Source of the DNA: Ornithoclostridium sp949298505
Lineage (GTDB): Bacteria; Bacillota; Clostridia; Christensenellales; UBA3700
Direction of reading: 5' to 3'
DNA length: 5,244 bases
Assembly (NCBI GenBank): GCA_949298505.1
Contig: CASFWW010000013.1
Span: 1 to 5,244, forward strand
The position numbers and the translations under genes are program-made. Positions 1 to 5,244 of this stretch are shown here, piece after piece; position 1 is the first letter of the stretch, and each line of letters begins with the position of its first letter. The notes beneath the pieces were generated by a model. The model had not been told where the DNA came from. It saw nothing but the letters and a program-made list of their open reading frames with translations, and made no database searches.

Positions 1-572
1 ACCAGCCCAGTTTTTGTCAGGTTCTTTTTGCCCGCTTCAAACTGAGGTTTTATCAGCGCGACAACTTCTCCGCCCGGCTTTACGGTCGAAAGTACGGCAG
101 GGAGAACGAGTTTCAGGGATATAAAACTGACGTCTATGCAGGCGAAGTCGCACAGTTCTCCGAAACTATTCTCAGTCAGATCTCTTGCGTTTGTGTTGTC
201 TTTTATAACGACGCGGGCATCCATTCTGAGCACGTCGTCAAAAGCGCACTCGCCCACGTCCACCGCGTAGACCTTCAACGCGCCGTGAGACAAAAGACAG
301 TCTGTAAAGCCGCCGTTCGAAGCTCCAATGTCTGCGCAGACTTTGTCTTTTACATCGAGAGAAAAATCTAAAAAAGCTTTTTCAAGCTTGTCTCCGCCGC
401 GGGAGGCGAAACGGTATTCCTTTTCTACGACAACGACGTCTCCTTCCCTTATGTTCTGAGAAGGCTTGTCCGCAATTTTTCCGTTTACCGAAATAAAGCC
501 GTCGGAAACCATGGACGCGGCTTTCGTACGGCTGTAACAAAATTTTTCGCTGAGATAAACGTCCAGTCTCAC
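1..572 (-). CDS. tlyA: TlyA family rRNA 2'-O-methyltransferase (S4 + SAM-methyltransferase), 3' end cut by window
   Basis: TlyA enzymes methylate the 2'-OH of cytidines in 23S rRNA (C1920) and, in the longer type, also in 16S rRNA (C1409), using S-adenosylmethionine. The window holds 190 codons; the family is usually about 240-275 residues, so the C-terminal part is missing. An N-terminal S4 RNA-binding domain (about residues 1-50) contains SRTKA at 14-18. The linker motif SRGGDKLEKA follows at 57-66. The SAM-binding loop DIGASNGGFTDCLL is at 81-94, with IDVSFISL at 146-153 and LIKPQFEAG at 173-181. K62, D147 and K175 match in spacing (85 and 28 residues) the first three members of the K-D-K-E catalytic tetrad as I recall it from the Mycobacterium enzyme; the Glu would lie outside the window. 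The start is GTG, chosen because it begins RLDVYL of the S4 fold, sits in a GTGA overlap with the dxs stop, and follows a GGAG 10 bases upstream. No alternative start codon was seen in the roughly 20 codons upstream. Confidence 0.95.
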   Translation of the reverse strand, partial: MRLDVYLSEKFCYSRTKAASMVSDGFISVNGKIADKPSQNIREGDVVVVEKEYRFASRGGDKLEKAFLDFSLDVKDKVCADIGASNGGFTDCLLSHGALKVYAVDVGECAFDDVLRMDARVVIKDNTNARDLTENSFGELCDFACIDVSFISLKLVLPAVLSTVKPGGEVVALIKPQFEAGKKNLTKTGL

Positions 573-2278
573 GGCTTTACCGCTCCGAGAATTTTTTCTG
601 CCAGAGAATCGGGATCGGTACCGGTGGACTTCAGAATATAGCCGACGCTTCCCAGAGGATAAGGCTTTTCACCGAACGCAAAAACGGTCACGTCGGCAGA
701 AGTTCCATTTTCGGAATAGTAATTGACCACGCCTTCTCCGAAACCTCCGGTCTTTACGCCATCTTCAAGCGTGAATATCTTCTTTCCTTTGATCTCGTCA
801 AGAATTGCATGATCCATGGGTTTTATAAACCTTGCGTTCACCACGTCGACTCTCACGCCTCTATCTGCGAGTAATTCAGCGGTTTTCATAGCGTTATAAA
901 CGCATATCGCACCGGTGGCGAGGATGACTGCAGAGCCATTACCTTGGGTGAGAAGTTCCCACTTACCGGGTTTTATCGGAGTGTGAACGTCATAGCCGAA
1001 CGAGTCATCCGCTTTCGGATAGCGTATCGCAAGCGGTTTGCCGTAAGTCAGCGACCACGCGAGCGCGTCGCGTAGTTCCTTGCCGTCCTTGGGCGCAAAA
1101 ACCGTCATTCCGGGAAGCGCGCGCATAAACGAAATATCGTAAATTCCCTGATGAGTCTCTCCGTCACCCGCGACAATTCCGCACCGGTCAACGCATACGG
1201 TTACCGGAAGCGAATTCAGGCATACGTCGTGCAGGAGCTGGTCGTACGCACGTTGCAAAAACGTGGAATATACTGCGAAATACGGCTTTTTTCCGCCGAG
1301 CGCAAGCCCTGCCGACATACACATCGCGTGAGCCTCTGCAATGCCGACGTCGACAAACCTTTCGGGAAATTTCTTTTCGAAAACGTCCAGACCGGTACCG
1401 CTCGCCATTGCCGCGGTCACAGCGAATACATCCTTGTCTTTTTCTGCAAGCCTGCACAATTCCTCGCCGCAGATCTGGGAAAAAGTCCGGCAATGCTGTT
1501 CGGTAACCGAATAGCCGTGGTACTTTTCCGGATCTTCTTCAGCGGGAGCGTATCCTTTGCCTTTTTTTGTGAAAATATGCACGATCACGGGAGTGTCACA
1601 CTTTTTAGCCTTTTCGAAAGCTTTGATAAGCGCTTTGACGTCGTGACCGTCTATCACCCCGATATATTTAAGTCCGAAGAACGCGAACGGGAGGGAAACG
1701 CGCTCTTTTTTCAGCCTGTGAAGATAGCTGGAAATGACACCTACGTTCTTAGAGATGCTCATTTCGTTGTCGTTGAGCACGATGACTGTCTTTTTCCCCG
1801 TGCAGGCAATATCGTTGAGAGCTTCGTAAGCAAGCCCGCCGGTCATAGCGCCGTCTCCGATGAATGAAACGATCTCTTCACCGTTTTCTGACGCGCGTGC
1901 GAGACCGCATGCGAGAGAAACCGACGTTGAAGCGTGCCCGGTGTTCGCTACGTCGTATTCGCTTTCCTGGGTCTTGGGAAAACCGGCGAGACCTCCGTCC
2001 TCGCGCAGATTCTCCAGAAAATTTTTTCTTCCGGTAAGTATTTTGTGTGCGTAACATTGATGCCCGACGTCGAATATAAGCTTGTCCTTGGGTGCGTTAA
2101 AAACGTAATGAAGCGCGACGACAGCTTCGACGGCACCGAGATTGGAAGAAAGGTGTCCGCCGTGTCTGAATACGGTTTTGAGTATCAGTTCCCTTACCTC
2201 GTCGCAAAGAACTCTGAGCTGATCGAGACTCAGGTTTTTCAGATCTTCGGGATAATTTACCTTTTCAATTACGCTCAT
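569..2278 (-). CDS. dxs: 1-deoxy-D-xylulose-5-phosphate synthase, short-linker form (569 aa)
   Basis: DXS is the thiamine-diphosphate enzyme that condenses pyruvate with glyceraldehyde 3-phosphate to 1-deoxyxylulose 5-phosphate. This is the entry step of the MEP isoprenoid pathway and also feeds thiamine and pyridoxal synthesis. The order is ThDP-binding domain (about 1-258), pyrimidine-binding transketolase domain (about 260-425) and C-terminal transketolase domain (about 440-569). Visible signatures are GGHLSSNLG at 40-48 (H42), DVGHQ at 70-74 (H73), the GDGAMTGG...NDNEMSIS cofactor/Mg site at 141-176, DGHD at 210-213, KKGKGYAPAE at 238-247, GIAEAHA at 312-318 (E315, the expected catalytic Glu), THQG at 375-378, D381/R386, IRYPK at 418-422 and GGFGEG at 511-516. 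The protein is about 50 residues shorter than the usual 620, mostly from a contracted segment at about 181-203. The ATG start has a good AAAGGA six bases upstream and a conventional N terminus. The start overlaps the preceding gene by 14 bases, and the stop overlaps tlyA. Confidence 0.97.
   Translation of the reverse strand: MSVIEKVNYPEDLKNLSLDQLRVLCDEVRELILKTVFRHGGHLSSNLGAVEAVVALHYVFNAPKDKLIFDVGHQCYAHKILTGRKNFLENLREDGGLAGFPKTQESEYDVANTGHASTSVSLACGLARASENGEEIVSFIGDGAMTGGLAYEALNDIACTGKKTVIVLNDNEMSISKNVGVISSYLHRLKKERVSLPFAFFGLKYIGVIDGHDVKALIKAFEKAKKCDTPVIVHIFTKKGKGYAPAEEDPEKYHGYSVTEQHCRTFSQICGEELCRLAEKDKDVFAVTAAMASGTGLDVFEKKFPERFVDVGIAEAHAMCMSAGLALGGKKPYFAVYSTFLQRAYDQLLHDVCLNSLPVTVCVDRCGIVAGDGETHQGIYDISFMRALPGMTVFAPKDGKELRDALAWSLTYGKPLAIRYPKADDSFGYDVHTPIKPGKWELLTQGNGSAVILATGAICVYNAMKTAELLADRGVRVDVVNARFIKPMDHAILDEIKGKKIFTLEDGVKTGGFGEGVVNYYSENGTSADVTVFAFGEKPYPLGSVGYILKSTGTDPDSLAEKILGAVKP
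583..586 (-). promoter_or_regulatory. Ribosome binding site of tlyA (GGAG)
   Basis: GGAG lies 10 bases upstream of the GTG at 572-570, inside the last codons of dxs. It supports the GTG start. The spacing is slightly long, and the four-base overlap with the dxs stop makes coupled re-initiation likely. Confidence 0.5.
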
Positions 2279-2864
2279 TTTTATTCCTTTTGAAGGTTTT
2301 TACGACTGAATACAGCCGCCTGGCGGTGAACATTACGATACTCTCGCTGTTACTTACCGCAATTTTTTTGCAGAACGCTTTTCCTCCCACCGTTACCGAA
2401 GCAATGACTGCCGAAACGAGTATCGACGGCAGTAACGCGTCTGTACCGAAAGTCTCAGAAATGGCAGCTACTATGCTTGCTCCGCACGCACCGCTCATAA
2501 CTCCGCATATATCCCCGACGACGTCGGCGCAGAGATTATTGACTTTTTCGGCGTTCGAAATAAGCCATGCCGCAAGCTTTTTGACGTCATTGTCGGCGCC
2601 GTCTGAGTTTATTCTGCAAAGCGAACATGAAGTTACGCTCACACCTATTACATCAAAAATTATACTAGTTATTATCATAAAAATCAATAGCATCGTCGCA
2701 ATAAGTATGTCGCTGCCACCTACTGCGACCTGCGACAATACGCTCGTAACAAGCGACAAGACGAATGTAATAACCAGAATTTTTAATGCCCAGTCAAAGG
2801 ATCTTGACTGATTTTCAGGTTTACGTTTTTTGTTTTTATTGTAGAAACCGGTAATTTTCGCCAC
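2265..2864 (-). CDS. Unnamed four-helix membrane protein, conserved clostridial type (function unknown)
   Basis: I cannot assign a function. The 199-residue product has a basic N terminus (residues 9-15 rich in Lys/Arg/Asn), hydrophobic segments at about 27-48 and 52-77, a polar helical stretch at about 90-112, a Gly/Ser/Cys-rich segment at about 115-137, a further hydrophobic segment at about 144-161, and a basic C terminus (FKRNKNER). Basic ends on both sides fit four membrane spans with both termini in the cytoplasm. The block NAEKVNNLCADVVGDICGVM (104-123) resembles, from memory, a family of about 200-residue clostridial proteins sometimes labelled CorB-like (Mg/Co transporter); that label is weak and not checked. 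The GTG start is forced: an in-frame TAA lies only nine bases upstream and the next Met is residue 58. No Shine-Dalgarno sequence is visible before it. The frame looks real because it is long, lies co-directionally in the operon, and ends over the dxs start. Six cysteines include a CxxC at 80-83. Confidence 0.82.
   Translation of the reverse strand: MAKITGFYNKNKKRKPENQSRSFDWALKILVITFVLSLVTSVLSQVAVGGSDILIATMLLIFMIITSIIFDVIGVSVTSCSLCRINSDGADNDVKKLAAWLISNAEKVNNLCADVVGDICGVMSGACGASIVAAISETFGTDALLPSILVSAVIASVTVGGKAFCKKIAVSNSESIVMFTARRLYSVVKTFKRNKNERN
2285..2290 (-). promoter_or_regulatory. Ribosome binding site of dxs (AAAGGA)
   Basis: AAAGGA ends six bases upstream of the ATG at 2278-2276. It is the clearest ribosome binding site in the window. 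It lies inside the last codons of the upstream membrane-protein gene and fixes the dxs start. Confidence 0.75.
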
Positions 2865-2924
2865 GCTATATTATATTTTGCCGCAACGTTTTAAATGCCT
2901 GAACGAAACGACCGGTTGACTTTT
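2865..2924. other. 60-base spacer between ispA and the membrane-protein gene
   Basis: This is the only non-coding gap of any size in the window. On the minus strand it carries TATAAT at 2875-2870, close to a perfect -10 hexamer. There is no recognisable -35 at 16-18 bases, and the hexamer ends only five bases before the GTG start codon, so a promoter is not supported. CGTTT...AAACG could form a five-base-pair stem with a 14-base loop, but no T-run follows, so I do not call a terminator. Confidence 0.4.
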
Positions 2925-3797
2925 TCAATAATTTCTGTCAGACAGATAATGACAAAGCCTTATAAGTTTTTCAGCTTTGTCGCCGTAACGGGATATGCAG
3001 GAAACGGCTCTTTGAGTATAGTCTTTTGCTTTTTTCTCTGCGGCTTCCAGCCCGAACATGGCAACATAGGTGTTTTTCTTGGCTTTTTTGTCGCTTCCCA
3101 CGTTTTTTCCGAGCACTTCTTCTGTTGAGGTGCAATCCAGAATATCGTCGGTTATCTGATATGCCGTGCCCATATAATCTGCAAAATTGATCAGGTCTAT
3201 CTCCTCTTCCTTACTGCACCCGCAAGATACCGCGCCTGAAAGAAGCGCGGCGATCAGAAGCCCGGAAGTCTTTCCCGAGTACATAGCCAGAAGCGATTTT
3301 TCGTCGTAGCCTGCGCCGTTGTTGTCTGTAATATCCATGCACTGACCGCCGACCATGCCGGTGGTGCCGGCGTATTTTGCAATATAACTCGCGGCAAGGA
3401 CGTCGCGTGAAGAATTCACCGTTTCAAGCAATACTTCGTATGCCGAATTGAGCATTGCGTCTCCGGCGAGGAGTGCGATCGCTTCTCCGAACTTGACGTG
3501 AGTAGTCGGCTTTCCTCTGCGCAGAGTGTCGTTGTCCATGCAAGGGAGATCGTCGTGTATAAGCGAATATCCGTGAATAAGTTCGACCGCGAGCGCGAAA
3601 TCCTGGACCTCTTCACAAGACTTTCCTGCAAATTCCGCCCCGAGATAACACAGCATCGGTCTCAGTCTTTTTCCCGAGCCGGTCATCGAGTACGCCACGG
3701 CTTCCTTCACGGGAGAGGGACAATCGAGCCTGTGCAAAAGATATTCGTCCAGCGTTGCGTTGAAAATGCCGGCATAAACGTTGATCAGATCTCTCAT
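2925..3797 (-). CDS. ispA: Bacterial-type (2E,6E)-farnesyl diphosphate synthase
   Basis: This enzyme performs head-to-tail condensation of isopentenyl diphosphate with DMAPP and then GPP to give farnesyl diphosphate. That C15 precursor serves undecaprenyl phosphate and quinone-type lipids. The 290 residues are the normal length for the soluble trans-prenyltransferase family. Visible motifs are GKRLRP (42-47), the first aspartate-rich motif DDLPCMD (82-88) with the two-residue insertion typical of bacterial enzymes, RRGKPTTH (93-100), GKTSGL (175-180), the second aspartate-rich motif DDILD (217-221), and GKNVGSD (230-236). Tyr77, five residues before the first motif, is the bulky residue that usually limits chains to C15, which favours FPP over GGPP synthase. 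Product length cannot be proved from sequence. The ATG start lies in an ATGA overlap with the xseB stop. The upstream ribosome binding site is weak, so expression probably depends on coupling to xseB. Confidence 0.94.
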   Translation of the reverse strand: MRDLINVYAGIFNATLDEYLLHRLDCPSPVKEAVAYSMTGSGKRLRPMLCYLGAEFAGKSCEEVQDFALAVELIHGYSLIHDDLPCMDNDTLRRGKPTTHVKFGEAIALLAGDAMLNSAYEVLLETVNSSRDVLAASYIAKYAGTTGMVGGQCMDITDNNGAGYDEKSLLAMYSGKTSGLLIAALLSGAVSCGCSKEEEIDLINFADYMGTAYQITDDILDCTSTEEVLGKNVGSDKKAKKNTYVAMFGLEAAEKKAKDYTQRAVSCISRYGDKAEKLIRLCHYLSDRNY

Positions 3798-4033
3798 TTT
3801 TCGCTGTCCGCCTTAAATTCGCTTTTTTGCAGGTTTTCCAGTCTGCCTTTAAGTTCCGTGATTTTCCCTGAGGCTTCTTCCAGTTTTGCTTTGCATTGCG
3901 CAGAAAGTCTGACTCCTTCTTCGAAGAGCTTAATACCCTCGTCGACCGTAGTTGCGGGGTCTTCAAGCAGAGAGGTGATTTCGTCTATCCTCGCAAGCAT
4001 GCTTTCAAATGAATTGTCGTTTGCCTTTTTCAT
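3794..4033 (-). CDS. xseB: Exodeoxyribonuclease VII small subunit
   Basis: XseB is the small helical subunit that packs in several copies on the coiled-coil part of XseA to form exonuclease VII. That enzyme degrades single-stranded DNA from both ends to oligonucleotides in mismatch repair and related processes. The 79 residues match the family length. The helix-turn-helix hairpin pattern is clear: FESMLARIDEITSLLED (9-25), the turn with ATTVDEGI (27-34), and LFEEGVRLSAQCKAKLEEA (36-54), followed by a charged, probably disordered tail. The ATG lies one base after the xseA stop and ten bases after a GGAG. The gene ends inside the ispA start (ATGA). Position directly behind xseA confirms the assignment. 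Confidence 0.95.
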   Translation of the reverse strand: MKKANDNSFESMLARIDEITSLLEDPATTVDEGIKLFEEGVRLSAQCKAKLEEASGKITELKGRLENLQKSEFKADSEK

Positions 4034-4034
4034 A

Positions 4035-5244
4035 TCAGTTTTTCTCCGTAACGATTTTCTCTTTTACGCTTACCGAATTTATCGTGGCAAGCGCGGTTCC
4101 GTCGAACGAGTTTATCTCAGTTTCGTCGCCCGGCGCAAGTTCGGATATTCCTCTGATCCTGCCCTTTTTACCGGACAGATAGAAAAATCCTTTTTCAAGT
4201 ATTCCCACAGGATTTGCCGCTCCGAGCGCGATAACCGACTTTTCGTACGAATTTCTCTTGTTTCCGAACGCGATGTCCGCCGCATGCGAAAGCGCGCCTG
4301 ATGAAATTCTCAGCGCCGCAGACGTTGCCGCAGTTCTTGCGCTTGCCGCGGAAAGCATCCTTGAACACACCGACCTCAGAGAGTCCCGCTCTGAAGTTAT
4401 TTTGTCAGAGATGAGTTTCAGCGCACGCGCACCGAAATCGGAAAGCGTCTGCCTGAGCTGATTCACGTCGTAAGCGACGAGTTCAGCCGCCGCAGTCGGA
4501 GTCGCCGCCCTTATGTCTGCCGCCAGATCGCACAGCGTGTAATCAGTCTCGTGTCCGACGGCGGAAATTATCGGAGTCTTTGCGGCGTATACGCTTCTGA
4601 CCAGTCTTTCGTCGTTGAAAGGCATCAGATCTTCCTGCGAACCGCCTCCTCTGGCAATGATGATGACGTCGAAGCCGAGCTTGTCCGTAATTTCAAGCGC
4701 TCCGACTATCTTCGCGGCGCAGTTGTCGCCCTGCACGGGCACGCCGTAAACGCTTATGTCGATCACGTCGTTATAACGTCTGACCGTCGTGATTATGTCG
4801 CGTATGACCGCTCCCGTGGTGGAAGTCAGAACGCATACGTTGCCGCAGTATGCCGGCAATTCTTTTTTGTGAGATACGTCGAAGAGTCCTTCTTTTGCCA
4901 GCTTGTTTTTCAGTTCTTCAAGCTGCATTGCAATGATGCCGGCGCCGTACGGAATTATCCTGTCTGCGTTCAGGCTGAGCCTTCCCGTTTTGCCGTAATA
5001 AGAAACGCTGCCGCGCACGATGATCAGTTCTCCGTTTTTAGGAACGTAGGTCCTGGCGCAGTTGAAGCTGTTGCAAGCGATCTGAGAATCCTTGTCTTTT
5101 AAAGTAAAATAGGCGTGTCCGCGCACAACGCTTATGCCGCTGACCTCGCCTACTACGTCGATGTCGTGCAGCATTTCTTCTGCGACAAAGACGTTGTGAA
5201 TATACATATTGACTATACTGACGCTTAAAAACCTGGGCGTATTC
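4035..5244 (-). CDS. xseA: Exodeoxyribonuclease VII large subunit, 5' end at or just beyond window edge
   Basis: XseA is the catalytic subunit of exonuclease VII, a metal-requiring, ATP-independent single-strand DNA exonuclease. Counting from the ATG at 5207, an OB-fold DNA-binding domain covers about 1-95 (VVGEVSG, HAYFTLKD). The catalytic domain follows with TGAVIRDI (131-138), ARGGGSQEDLMPFNDE (185-200) and ISAVGHETDYT (214-224), giving candidate active-site residues R186, H219 and D222. ATPTAAAEL (235-243) closes this part. Next come an alanine-rich helical region that should bind XseB (about 246-325) and a C-terminal beta segment starting at NPVGILEKGF (332-341). The frame stays open upstream of 5207 and encodes NTPRFLSVSIVN, which matches the conserved family start (xLTVxxLNxYI). 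The ATG at 5207 is therefore internal. The true start is at or beyond 5244; the last base in the window could even be the G of the start codon. Length would then be about 403 residues, at the short end of the normal range. Confidence 0.95.
   Translation of the reverse strand, partial: NTPRFLSVSIVNMYIHNVFVAEEMLHDIDVVGEVSGISVVRGHAYFTLKDKDSQIACNSFNCARTYVPKNGELIIVRGSVSYYGKTGRLSLNADRIIPYGAGIIAMQLEELKNKLAKEGLFDVSHKKELPAYCGNVCVLTSTTGAVIRDIITTVRRYNDVIDISVYGVPVQGDNCAAKIVGALEITDKLGFDVIIIARGGGSQEDLMPFNDERLVRSVYAAKTPIISAVGHETDYTLCDLAADIRAATPTAAAELVAYDVNQLRQTLSDFGARALKLISDKITSERDSLRSVCSRMLSAASARTAATSAALRISSGALSHAADIAFGNKRNSYEKSVIALGAANPVGILEKGFFYLSGKKGRIRGISELAPGDETEINSFDGTALATINSVSVKEKIVTEKN
4044..4047 (-). 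promoter_or_regulatory. Ribosome binding site of xseB (GGAG)
   Basis: GGAG lies within the last codons of xseA, ten bases before the xseB ATG at 4033-4031. The stop-to-start distance of one base suggests coupled translation, which would help keep the two exonuclease VII subunits in balance. Confidence 0.55.

Noticed and set aside
371..382. Perfect 12-base palindrome AAAAAGCTTTTT
   Set aside because: It sits inside the conserved tlyA coding frame (Lys-Ala-Phe). Its stem is A/T-rich with no room for a loop, so chance is the simplest explanation.
1151..1867. 238-codon open frame on the plus strand
   Set aside because: It lies entirely antisense to dxs, whose motifs are unmistakable. The translation shows no recognisable domain and is explained by codon bias of the opposite strand.
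2290..2811. 173-codon plus-strand frame opposite the membrane-protein gene
   Set aside because: The minus-strand frame fits the operon direction, overlaps dxs as neighbours do, and has a sensible membrane topology. The plus-strand frame is Thr/Ser/Pro-rich with no family resemblance.
2870..2875. TATAAT as a promoter -10 element
   Set aside because: There is no -35 at a usable spacing and the position is almost on the start codon. It is listed only as a weak observation, not as a promoter feature.
2885..2911. Possible terminator after ispA
   Set aside because: Only a five-base-pair stem with a 14-base loop can be drawn, and no T-run follows on the coding strand.
3498..4301. 267-codon open frame on the plus strand
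   Set aside because: It runs antisense across ispA, xseB and xseA, three certain genes. It has low-complexity Ser/Phe/Arg-rich content and no ribosome binding site context worth calling.
4551..5102. 183-codon open frame on the plus strand
   Set aside because: It is antisense to the catalytic and OB-fold parts of xseA and has no independent evidence of coding.

Overview
The window is one stretch of a tightly packed operon. All genes lie on the minus strand, so transcription runs from position 5244 towards 1. The order is xseA (start just outside the window) - xseB - ispA - unnamed four-helix membrane protein - dxs - tlyA (end outside the window). Gene content, order, the MEP-pathway enzyme next to a bacterial-type FPP synthase, and motif wording point to a Gram-positive anaerobe of the Clostridia, probably an uncultured gut-type lineage of moderate GC. 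This placement is inferred from synteny and sequence style; no database search was run.

Region by region (minus-strand direction): 5244-4035 encodes the large subunit of exodeoxyribonuclease VII. The frame stays open to the window edge, and the ATG at 5207 is internal. 4033-3794 encodes the small subunit, one base after the xseA stop. 3797-2925 encodes a polyprenyl (farnesyl) diphosphate synthase, joined to xseB by an ATGA overlap. A 60-base spacer (2924-2865) is the only real intergenic gap. 2864-2265 encodes a 199-residue membrane protein whose function I do not know. Its 3' end overlaps the start of dxs (2278-569), which encodes 1-deoxyxylulose-5-phosphate synthase in a shortened 569-residue form. 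dxs overlaps the GTG start of tlyA (572-1) by four bases; tlyA encodes an rRNA 2'-O-methyltransferase with an S4 domain.

The genes cover three housekeeping jobs: ssDNA degradation and repair (xseAB), isoprenoid precursor and C15 chain synthesis (dxs, ispA), and rRNA modification (tlyA). Stop/start overlaps or very short gaps at four of five junctions suggest one polycistronic, translationally coupled transcript. No rRNA, tRNA, CRISPR, insertion sequence, riboswitch or credible terminator was seen. I found no convincing new system. The points most worth a second look are the membrane protein between the two isoprenoid genes, the shortened DXS linker, and the short TlyA N terminus.
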